From contig NZ_MAUJ01000003.1 in assembly GCF_001696455.1 (NCBI RefSeq), positions 324,735 to 388,734 of the forward strand: 64,000 nucleotides of DNA, written 5' to 3'. The notes under the pieces are model-generated. The model was not told where the DNA came from, did no database searches, and saw nothing but the letters and a program-made list of their open reading frames with translations. Below, one piece after another: positions 8,464 through 15,822 of this stretch (position 1 is the stretch's first letter; each line of letters opens with the position of its first letter). The stretch comes from Pseudoalteromonas luteoviolacea (GTDB lineage: Bacteria; Pseudomonadota; Gammaproteobacteria; Enterobacterales; Alteromonadaceae). The position numbers were made by a program, and so were the translations under genes.

Positions 8464-9732
8464 TTATTTATCAATATTGAATGTCTGACTTTGGCTAAAT
8501 GCCTCATAATCCGAGATAATAATTTCATCCCCTTCTTGTACACCCGCCGTTAGCTCGATGTACTCCACACTCGACGCGCCTGTTTTAATTTCACGTAAAT
8601 CTGCAACGTTTTCGGCAATAATAAACGCTTTTTTGCCTCCATAAGCGTTAAGAAAAGGCCCCCTTTTCACTTGCAATACTTGTGGCTTTTTCTCAAACTC
8701 AATCCGTCCATTGATGCGTTGATTTTGGCGCAGCTTCGTACCATTGTGGCTTGATACTTTTACACGTACAGCCACCTGATTTTGATTGATTTCTGGAGAT
8801 ACTGAGCTGACTTTTCCAGCCAACCGTTGGCCTGCTAGCGTCAGTTCGACGTTCAACCCAATACCAAGATCATCCGCATAAAACTCTGGCACGTTAAGTT
8901 CGGCTTCGTATTCAGATAAATCAACGATGGTCATCAGCGCTTGTGCATCTGCCACTTCTTCCTTTTGCTGTACTAACCAATTTCCTACGATGCCGGATAC
9001 GGGGGCTTGCACATCTAGCGCACGCTTTCTGCGTTTGAGCTCGTCAAGGATTTGAGTTTGACGTTTTACCGCAAAATCTCTGGTTTGCGCTTCAAAAGTT
9101 AAACGCTTTTTCGCCAGCTCCACACGCTTCTGAGCATGCTGATACATCAAGTCGGCTTCTAATAAAGTATCTTGACTTCTTGCGTAATCTAACTGGCTAA
9201 TCACCTGTTTTTCAAACGACTCTTGTGACCTAAGCTTTTCTCTTTTCGCTGCGTTTAAGCGAACAGTCGCCTCATCTAAACTGCGTTCTAAATCTAATTG
9301 AGCCTCATCGTCGGCTAACAGCCCTCTATCAGCCTCAAGCTTCAGTTGCGCCAGTAAGGACATCTGTTGCGCGATTAATGCATCAAGCTCGGGGCTCTCA
9401 ATGCGTGCAATGAGTGAACGTTTATCCACTGAGTCACCCGGTTTCACCAATAAAGTCACTTGTCCCGGTTCAGGACTGTATATCTGTGGTGCATTAGCCG
9501 CCACTAAACGTCCAGATACAGAAACATCTCGAATTAAATCTTGTCTAATTACTTTTGCAGTCAGAAGCTGCTCATAAGATACGGTTTTAATCCCAGCATA
9601 CCACTGACTAATTGCTGGAATAGAAACAACGGTCATCACTGTCATTAACAAAGCGATTAAGGCATATTTCACCTTGCCTTTCGTTTTATTTGGCGTAATC
9701 AATTCATCTTGGGACTGCGTTCCATCTATCAT
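8464..9732 (-). CDS. Periplasmic adaptor / membrane-fusion protein, HlyD family
   Basis: First gene of the operon. A cytoplasmic tail of about 20 residues is followed by one membrane helix (YALIALLMTVMTVVSIPAI). The protein then has the barrel-sandwich (lipoyl) half-motif SPEPGQVTLLVKPGDSVDKR, a long alpha-hairpin rich in Gln, Leu, Arg and Lys (residues about 110-230), the second lipoyl half (VQAPVSGIVGNWLVQQKEEV) and a beta-barrel. It should bridge the inner-membrane ABC complex to an outer-membrane channel of the TolC type, which is not in this window. I place the start at the ATG at 9732 because AAAAGG lies 8 nt upstream. An in-frame GTG at 9741 would overlap that ribosome site. Confidence 0.93.
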   Translation of the reverse strand: MIDGTQSQDELITPNKTKGKVKYALIALLMTVMTVVSIPAISQWYAGIKTVSYEQLLTAKVIRQDLIRDVSVSGRLVAANAPQIYSPEPGQVTLLVKPGDSVDKRSLIARIESPELDALIAQQMSLLAQLKLEADRGLLADDEAQLDLERSLDEATVRLNAAKREKLRSQESFEKQVISQLDYARSQDTLLEADLMYQHAQKRVELAKKRLTFEAQTRDFAVKRQTQILDELKRRKRALDVQAPVSGIVGNWLVQQKEEVADAQALMTIVDLSEYEAELNVPEFYADDLGIGLNVELTLAGQRLAGKVSSVSPEINQNQVAVRVKVSSHNGTKLRQNQRINGRIEFEKKPQVLQVKRGPFLNAYGGKKAFIIAENVADLREIKTGASSVEYIELTAGVQEGDEIIISDYEAFSQSQTFNIDK

Positions 9733-9767
9733 AGTGTTCACCTTTTAACTTTCTATGCAGAGATAAA

Positions 9768-9784
9768 AGCGAGGACAGTGCCAA
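9768..9784 (-). promoter_or_regulatory. Sigma-54 (-24/-12) promoter of the ABC operon
   Basis: On the minus strand the sequence TTGGCACTGTCCTCGCT has the invariant GG and GC separated by exactly 10 bp, close to the consensus TGGCAC-N5-TTGCT. It lies about 36 bp upstream of the adaptor ATG. The operon encodes its own sigma-54 activator, which strengthens the call. Confidence 0.78.
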
Positions 9785-9840
9785 CATTTTAAAAAAATTA
9801 ACACACTGATATAAAAGACTTTTTTGTTTATTCCTATTTT

Positions 9841-9902
9841 ATAAGTGTCCGAATGGACACTTATAACGTCCAAGCGTGTCCGTGTTACACTATTTTGGAC
9901 AC
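9841..9902 (-). promoter_or_regulatory. Upstream activator sites: GTGTCC/GGACAC inverted repeats
   Basis: A 24-bp palindrome at 9841-9864 has 10-bp perfect arms (ATAAGTGTCC and its complement) around a 4-bp spacer. A second pair, GTGTCC at 9876-9881 and GGACAC at 9897-9902, repeats the half-sites with a 15-bp spacer. They lie about 57-118 bp upstream of the -24 element, the usual place for NtrC-type activator binding. The likely ligand is the regulator encoded at 3858-5123 (inference). Confidence 0.72.
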
Positions 9903-10266
9903 ATAAAATCAATAGCTTGTAGACTAGACTTCACACCGTATGATTTCAGATCAAAATTGAGGCCGCAATTTACAATTTACATATGCCAAAGCCTAAATGT
10001 GAATTAATCGGTGGGCGTAGCGCATGAACCGGCATGAACCGTGTAAGTAAAAAAGACGACGCGATATCTGTTCTTATTTATCAATCTGACAACAACTCCC
10101 CCTATTCGTTACCGTGCCTAAAAAACCTCTACAAGGTACTAACCTCATACCATTCAACTCAATTTACATGGAAAGCTATCCGATCAACTGCTCAACTATT
10201 GAACAGTTTCGAAGTGCTTTTTAACCTGTACATGCAACATAAACATACATTGAATAAGGAAACGTT

Positions 10267-10494
10267 ATGTACAAACTAAAATTTATATTATCCGCGGTTC
10301 TTATCGCATTTGCGGGCAGTGCCAGTGCTTGGACTACCGTACCATCGGGCGTCGTTGAGAGTTGCTCTTGGCAATATGTCACTACTTACCGGGGGACTGG
10401 CGTGTACATCGTAGAGTATCGTTCTACTGACTCTTCTTGCCGCTATAGAACAAAATTGTATGACTATAGAGTAAGAGAAATTCGTTATCACTAA
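10267..10494 (+). CDS. Small secreted protein of unknown function
   Basis: A 75-residue protein with a clean Sec signal peptide (LKFILSAVLIAFAGSASA, cleavage after ASA near residue 21). The mature part of about 54 residues is rich in Tyr, Arg and Ser and has two Cys (SCSWQY and SSCRYR) that could form one disulfide. A good ribosome site (AAGGA) lies 6 nt before the ATG. I do not recognise the family. It stands alone between the sigma-54 control region and the FAS1 lipoprotein. A longer frame running into its start from 10034 looks non-coding. Confidence 0.7.
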   Translation: MYKLKFILSAVLIAFAGSASAWTTVPSGVVESCSWQYVTTYRGTGVYIVEYRSTDSSCRYRTKLYDYRVREIRYH

Positions 10495-10790
10495 GTCGAT
10501 AACCCAGTCAAATACCCATGGCGGACGGATAATACATGAGTGTTATCCCTATATTTTCATATGGGTATTTCAACTTGCAAATAAGTAAAAAAATACCTTT
10601 CAACTACACTTTTCTTCGAACAAAAAAATAGCCAAAAAATTCAGCCTATTAAATTACAAAGCCGACCTGTAAATTAAATAAAAAATGTTAAATATTGCAA
10701 TAAAAAAGCAATCGTTTTTTAAAAATTCATGATCTTATTTTAATACCTCGCCGTATTGCCGGAAAATTAACCACTCCAACGGAGATGATC

Positions 10791-12965
10791 GTGAATATTA
10801 TTGCTAAACTCGCACTCGCCGCTGCAATGACGACACTCGCAGCTTGCTCTGACGATGATGACCCCATCATCACACCAACCCCTGATCAACCAGAAAACTC
10901 AGTGTATGATGCAGCCAAAGCGGCGGGGTCATTTACGACATTGGTTGCAGCATTGGAAGCAACAGGCTTGGATGCAACACTCGACAACACGAACAACAAA
11001 TTTACCGTGTTTGCACCAACCGACGCAGCATTTGAATTGTTGGGCACAGATACCATTAATGGCTTGCTCGCTGACACCGACACACTGAGTGGGATTTTGA
11101 CATACCATGTTCTCAACTCAGAAGTAAACGCAGAAACCGCACTGTCACTTGCAGGGCAAACAGCCGACACTGTCAACGGGGCTAAAGTTGCATTATCACT
11201 GTCTGGTGATAACCTGCTGATCAATACTGCCACCGTTACTCAAACAGACATAACAACCGATAACGGCATCATTCATGTCATAGATGCCGTGTTAATGCCA
11301 CCAGCCCAATCAACATCAACACAAAATATAGCTGAAGTCGCAACGGCTGCGGGCTCGTTCACTACCTTACTCAAAGCGGTCGAAACCGCAGGCCTCAGTA
11401 GTGCCTTAACGGGTGCTGGACCACTTACCGTGTTTGCGCCAACCGACGCAGCGTTTGCCGCATTGGGTACTGATACAATTAACACATTGCTCGCCAACCC
11501 TGATGTACTTGGCGACATTCTGAAACAGCACATTGTTTCTGGTAATGTGGACTCAGTCACCGCCATGTCACTCAATGGCAAAAACGCCACAACCCTACTC
11601 AATAACCAGTTACCAGTCGCAATAGATGCCACAAAAGACAGGTTAAAATTCGCAGGTGTCACTGTCACCCAAACGGACATTCCCGCATCTAACGGGATCA
11701 TTCACGTGCTGGATGCGGTCGTTGTAGCCGATATTACCGTCCCTGAATCTCTAGGATTAATTCCGCAAGTAGCGCAAAACGATGGCTCCTTCAATACTTT
11801 AGTCAGCTTACTCAGTGCCACGGGGTTAGATCAAACGCTCTCAGATCCAACAATTAAATTTACGGTGTTTGCACCGACCGATGCCGCATTTGCCGCTTTG
11901 GGGCAAGACACCCTTGATGCGCTTGCAGCTGATACACAGAAGCTTTCAGACATCCTGTTGTATCATGTGGTTTCGGGCCAAAGCATCATGTCTGATGCCG
12001 CAGGCGCGGTCGCATCCTCGGATAATAATATGGTAATGATGGCCAATTCAGATAGCGCTGCACTGAGCATGGTCGATAGTAAGTTGTTTATTGACGATGC
12101 AGTGATAAGAACCGCTAATGTGAACGCAGATAATGGTGTGATACACGTATTGGATAAAGTGATCATGCCACCAGTAGAGAAAACAGACACCACAAAAACC
12201 ATTGCAGATGTGGCGGTAGAAACAGACTCTTTATCCACTTTAGTGAGCGCTTTAACTACGGCAAACTTAGTCGCAACGCTATCTGACACGAGCAAAAAAT
12301 TCACAGTATTCGCGCCAACGAATCGTGCCTTCGAAAAGATTCCGGCTGCAACACTCAATGCGTTACTCGCAGATGTACCTGCGTTAACTCAAGTATTAAC
12401 TCAACATGTGCTGGGTCTTGAAGCATCCGCCATGACCGCTTTAAAACTCAATGGCAAACAAGTAGAAACACTTGCTACCAACATGCTTGATATAAAAGTG
12501 GTCGACTTTGCCGGTGCGACGAATACTGACTCAGATGCCGTAGCGTATAATGCAACCTCCCAAGTGCTCGTGACTGGTAACGCCCAATCAAAAGCTGGCT
12601 TTACTCTATATGTGTTTGACAATGACCTTACTTTTTCTCAAAGCCAATGTAATGATGCGTGCGCAACAAGTTGGCCACCCGTCATTGCAACGGCAGAGCA
12701 AATCTCTAACATCCCGGGATTGTCACTTATTTCGAGACAAGATGGTTCAATGCAAGCAGCCTATCTAGGAAGACCTTTATATATGTTCAGCGGCGATACC
12801 GAGGCGGGACAAAATACCGGTAACGGCGTCAACAACCTATGGTGGCAAGTAACTCTGCCAACGTCTGGATTGCAGATTGAAGGCAGTAACGTCACACAAA
12901 AAGATATTTATACTGCCAACGGCGTTGTGCACCTGATCGATACCGTGATAACGACGGTTGATTAA
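10791..12965 (+). CDS. Lipoprotein with four FAS1 (fasciclin) domains and an inserted secreted-repeat domain
   Basis: About 724 residues. The start has a lipobox (TTLAACSDDDD), so the protein is probably lipid-anchored on the outside of the cell; the Asp after Cys could favour inner-membrane retention. Three complete FAS1 domains follow (residues about 35-170, 178-312 and 320-460), each with FTVFAPTDAAF and a closing NGIIHVLDAV-type motif. A fourth starts near 470 (FTVFAPTNRAF), but its end (DIYTANGVVHLIDTVI) comes only at about 710. In between, residues about 592-693 carry a different module (TLYVFDNDL, CNDACATSWPP, YLGRPLYMFSGD, NNLWWQV) matching the secreted-repeat lipoprotein family PF03640. 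I use the GTG at 10791 because GGAG lies 6 nt upstream; the ATG at 10785 directly abuts GGAG. FAS1 domains mediate adhesion. Confidence 0.9.
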   Translation: MNIIAKLALAAAMTTLAACSDDDDPIITPTPDQPENSVYDAAKAAGSFTTLVAALEATGLDATLDNTNNKFTVFAPTDAAFELLGTDTINGLLADTDTLSGILTYHVLNSEVNAETALSLAGQTADTVNGAKVALSLSGDNLLINTATVTQTDITTDNGIIHVIDAVLMPPAQSTSTQNIAEVATAAGSFTTLLKAVETAGLSSALTGAGPLTVFAPTDAAFAALGTDTINTLLANPDVLGDILKQHIVSGNVDSVTAMSLNGKNATTLLNNQLPVAIDATKDRLKFAGVTVTQTDIPASNGIIHVLDAVVVADITVPESLGLIPQVAQNDGSFNTLVSLLSATGLDQTLSDPTIKFTVFAPTDAAFAALGQDTLDALAADTQKLSDILLYHVVSGQSIMSDAAGAVASSDNNMVMMANSDSAALSMVDSKLFIDDAVIRTANVNADNGVIHVLDKVIMPPVEKTDTTKTIADVAVETDSLSTLVSALTTANLVATLSDTSKKFTVFAPTNRAFEKIPAATLNALLADVPALTQVLTQHVLGLEASAMTALKLNGKQVETLATNMLDIKVVDFAGATNTDSDAVAYNATSQVLVTGNAQSKAGFTLYVFDNDLTFSQSQCNDACATSWPPVIATAEQISNIPGLSLISRQDGSMQAAYLGRPLYMFSGDTEAGQNTGNGVNNLWWQVTLPTSGLQIEGSNVTQKDIYTANGVVHLIDTVITTVD

Positions 12966-12986
12966 AGTTAATTTCCCATCGACTTT

Positions 12987-13009
12987 GGGTATGGCGATGA
13001 GCCATACCC
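12987..13009. terminator. Hairpin between convergent FAS1 and ROK genes
   Basis: GGGTATGGC and GCCATACCC form a perfect 9-bp stem with a 5-nt loop in the 57-bp gap between convergent genes. Only a weak T-rich tail (TGTTTG) follows on the plus strand. It could serve either gene. Confidence 0.6.
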
Positions 13010-13022
13010 TGTTTGCCTATCA

Positions 13023-13898
13023 TCAAGCAGATTGAAGGTTTGTTAGTTCAATGCGGTAGCGTTGATAGAACAGTTCACATGCACCGACCAAGGCGGCATG
13101 AGGCAGAGAGCTAATACAAATTTTAAGGTGTTCACACTGTTCAAACTGTGCAAAGCGAGCGTGCATCGCGGCTTCGAAAAGATGGTAAGCATTAGAAACC
13201 GACCCTCCCAACACAATCACATCAGGATCATAGGCCAATTGCATATGTGCTATTGCCACACCTAAGTGACTACCTAACTGTTCGAAAAGGCGCAGTGCGC
13301 GTTGATCGCCTGCAAGTGCCAATTCATATTCTTTCGCACCATCCGTACCTAAGTTGCGGAAAAACTGGCCACTACAATAATCTTCAAGGGTATTGTTCAA
13401 ATAAGGGGCACTACCAAACTCTCCTGCAAGCCCGTGACGCCCTTCGTACAATCTACCTGAAATGACAACGCCCGCACCCAGTCCGGTACCGAGACAAACG
13501 CCTAAAATGGTTTGGCATGGCAAGCCATTATCAAAATGCGCACCATACTTATATTCACCATACGCAAAACAATTAACATCATTATGTACCATCACGGGTA
13601 CCTTAAATCGCGCCCCCAAAATGCCCGTTAAGTTGATATTGCGCCAATTAGGAATATTAGTTACTTCAAAGATATAGCCTGTATCACTATCAACCACTCC
13701 AGGAATGCCGATGGCAATGCCAACGCACTCATCTGTTACCGTTTTATCGATCAGATCAATGATATAGTCAGTCATCTCGTTTTTCGAAGCGGAAGATGGC
13801 ACAGGGTAACGTTTAACATTTGCCACTGCACCTTGATTCGCCAACCCACACAGCGCTTTGGTACCACCTAAATCAATACAAACAATTTTACCAGTCAT
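13023..13898 (-). CDS. ROK-family sugar kinase
   Basis: About 291 residues. The N-terminal phosphate-binding motif CIDLGGTKALCGLA and the second glycine-rich motif GVCLGTGLGAGVVISG define a ROK/fructokinase-type kinase. The segment GRHGLAGEFGS holds the catalytic region. The Cys-rich zinc motif of many ROK proteins (CxCGxxGCxE) is replaced by LEDYCSGQFF, so zinc binding is doubtful. I choose the ATG at 13898, with AGGAAG 8 nt upstream, rather than an adjacent TTG. It lies 3 nt after the MFS permease stop, so the two are translationally close. It probably phosphorylates the sugar brought in by that permease; glucose, mannose, fructose and N-acetylhexosamines cannot be told apart by eye. Confidence 0.9.
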   Translation of the reverse strand: MTGKIVCIDLGGTKALCGLANQGAVANVKRYPVPSSASKNEMTDYIIDLIDKTVTDECVGIAIGIPGVVDSDTGYIFEVTNIPNWRNINLTGILGARFKVPVMVHNDVNCFAYGEYKYGAHFDNGLPCQTILGVCLGTGLGAGVVISGRLYEGRHGLAGEFGSAPYLNNTLEDYCSGQFFRNLGTDGAKEYELALAGDQRALRLFEQLGSHLGVAIAHMQLAYDPDVIVLGGSVSNAYHLFEAAMHARFAQFEQCEHLKICISSLPHAALVGACELFYQRYRIELTNLQSA

Positions 13899-13901
13899 CA
13901 A

Positions 13902-15152
13902 TTATGCTTCCTGCTCTGACGGTTTTTTACTAAACAAACGTATCGTGTGATTATTTACGATTGGTTTTGCCACGCTGGCAACATAGAGAATGTACCCAGT
14001 CGGGAGCAAAAGAATGAAAAGCGCCATTTTTAATGAGCCGAACACTTGTGCGAATAAACCAATAATAGGCGATGCAATTGCCCCACCAATTATACCAGTG
14101 CATAAAATTCCAGCGATAGCGCCATGTCCTTTTTCAAAAGAGTTTAGTGCCAATGAAAACAACCCGGACCATAAGATAGAGAGGAAAAACCCAGCCATGG
14201 GAAACGCGATTACCGCGATCTCGGCTGTGCCCATAATTGCCAACGATAGGCTCAATGCAGTACCGATGCAAAACCAAGATATTAACTTTCTCACATCGTA
14301 CAACTTCATAAGTGCCAAACCAACGAAACACCCCACAGTCAGCATCATCCAAAACTCACTCACCACTGTCGCCCCGACCAGTTTTGTATCCAGCGCATGT
14401 GTTTGATAAAGAAAAACACCTATCGAGTTTGCAATACCTTGCTCCAAGGCTACATATGCTGCAATCGCAAAAAAGAACTTAACCACCGTAGGGTTTTTAA
14501 ACAACGCAACACATTCATGCCATGTAAATTTAGACTGCTCTGAGCGCGTATCTGCATGCTCAAGTTGAGTCCCTGCAACCCAGACCAGCATCACAAAACT
14601 CATCATTGCAAATAGCCAATACATACTCAGCCAACCCATCGTCTCTGGCACTATGGTGCTAAGTAGCGTACTTTGGTCTTGTGCCAAATCAGAAAGATTA
14701 AGGTATACAACAGGGGACAATGTCGCCCCCGCGCCAAACATTAATTGCGCCACCACAGATAACAGTGCAAAGTGTTGACTGCCACCGCAACGCCGTAACA
14801 ATGGATTGATAGAAACCTGCAACAGTGCCATTGCGCTACCGATTAAAAATAGGGCGGCCATTGCAAATTCAAAAGACGGAAAAATAGCAAACAAAAGTGC
14901 GCCAATAGCCGAAATGGCAAACGCTAGCAAAATGACTATTTTTTCATTTGTGCGCTGCACAAGAAGTCCGGCAGGTATAGACATCACACCATAAGCTGCA
15001 AAAAATGCAAATGGGAAAAAACCAGCTAGGGCTAATCCAATATCGAAACTGCGGATTAACTCAGGAAAGATGGGACCTAGAATGTTTGTAAAAAAGGAAA
15101 TCACAAAAAAAGTTGCGAGTACCATGCCCACGGCAGGCAAATTCTTTTTCAT
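13902..15152 (-). CDS. MFS sugar permease, FucP/NagP-like
   Basis: A 416-residue inner-membrane protein with about 12 hydrophobic segments, beginning VGMVLATFFVISFFTNILGP. The arrangement resembles the fucose/glucose-galactose permease branch of the MFS. It lies directly upstream of the ROK kinase, and a TonB-dependent receptor lies about 670 bp further upstream on the same strand. Outer-membrane receptor, proton symporter and kinase form a typical marine sugar-uptake route. The 5' leader contains a structured element at 15176-15244. The sugar is not determinable from sequence alone. Confidence 0.88.
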   Translation of the reverse strand: MKKNLPAVGMVLATFFVISFFTNILGPIFPELIRSFDIGLALAGFFPFAFFAAYGVMSIPAGLLVQRTNEKIVILLAFAISAIGALLFAIFPSFEFAMAALFLIGSAMALLQVSINPLLRRCGGSQHFALLSVVAQLMFGAGATLSPVVYLNLSDLAQDQSTLLSTIVPETMGWLSMYWLFAMMSFVMLVWVAGTQLEHADTRSEQSKFTWHECVALFKNPTVVKFFFAIAAYVALEQGIANSIGVFLYQTHALDTKLVGATVVSEFWMMLTVGCFVGLALMKLYDVRKLISWFCIGTALSLSLAIMGTAEIAVIAFPMAGFFLSILWSGLFSLALNSFEKGHGAIAGILCTGIIGGAIASPIIGLFAQVFGSLKMALFILLLPTGYILYVASVAKPIVNNHTIRLFSKKPSEQEA

Positions 15153-15175
15153 TTATAGCACCTTATTTTAATAAA

Positions 15176-15244
15176 AAGGTGATGGCAAAAATAGGATCTG
15201 ATTGTTGGCAGACAAATGATCCAAGGGGAATCCGCCATCACCTT
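15176..15244 (-). promoter_or_regulatory. Structured 5' leader hairpin before the MFS permease
   Basis: AAGGTGATGGC and GCCATCACCTT form an 11-bp perfect inverted repeat enclosing 47 nt. Within it GGATC/GATCC and TTGT/ACAA can pair in nested order. On the minus strand the outer stem ends in CACCTTTTTATT, a terminator-like T-run 23 nt before the permease ATG. This looks like a leader attenuator, an RNA-binding site or a processed terminator. It matches no riboswitch class I know. Confidence 0.55.
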
Positions 15245-15776
15245 AACTCGTCAAATAAGGTTAGTTTGCCGCTAAATAGCAATACTTTGCGGCACTTTTC
15301 AATCCTTTATCAATACAATTCAAGCTCACAATTATGCTTGTTAAGGGTCACTAATTTAGTACTAAAGTGAGTACTTAAAAAAGCATCAAATAAACTAAGA
15401 CTATTTAAGAGAGATCAAATAACTACAACTTAAAGTTCGCGCTTTTTTAAGCATAGCGTCTGAATTTATAACTATGGAGAGTGCTTCAAATACCACCTTT
15501 CTAGACGTGAATTTAGTTCATATAATCACGTCAAAGAGATTCATTCTAACGTCAAATTATTCCAAAATAAAATACAATATGTAATTTTATAGTATTTGAA
15601 TGTATGGCGAATCCCATTGATAAATATTTTTAAGCTATGTCCAAAGGGGTCAGTTAAGGGCGATTATTAGCAAATAACTAGGTATCAACTGGCGGTTCCA
15701 AGTAGATCCTTTCGTATTTTAATTACACTAGGGGGGATAATTGAAATAAAGTGAGTGAGTAAAATTAACCCAGAAA
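15245..15776. other. Gene-free region between receptor terminator and permease leader
   Basis: AT-rich sequence with no convincing reading frame. It should hold the promoter of the permease-kinase pair. I could not pick out a clear -10/-35 or operator. Confidence 0.5.
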
Positions 15777-15803
15777 AAGAAAGGCCACGCAGGGCCTTTC
15801 TCG
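15777..15803 (-). terminator. Rho-independent terminator of the TonB-dependent receptor gene
   Basis: On the minus strand GAAAGGCC and GGCCTTTC form an 8-bp stem with a 6-nt loop, followed by TTTTTCTG. It begins about 20 bp past the receptor stop codon. It implies the receptor is transcribed separately from the permease and kinase. Confidence 0.85.
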
Positions 15804-15822
15804 ATTAGGAAATACAATTAGA

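Noticed and set aside
10034-10279. 81-codon frame running into the small secreted protein
   Set aside because: No ribosome site, no recognisable pattern, and it overlaps the start of a gene with a clean signal peptide.
11273-12622. Long minus-strand frames opposite the FAS1 gene
   Set aside because: They are shadows of the repetitive alanine- and threonine-rich coding strand.
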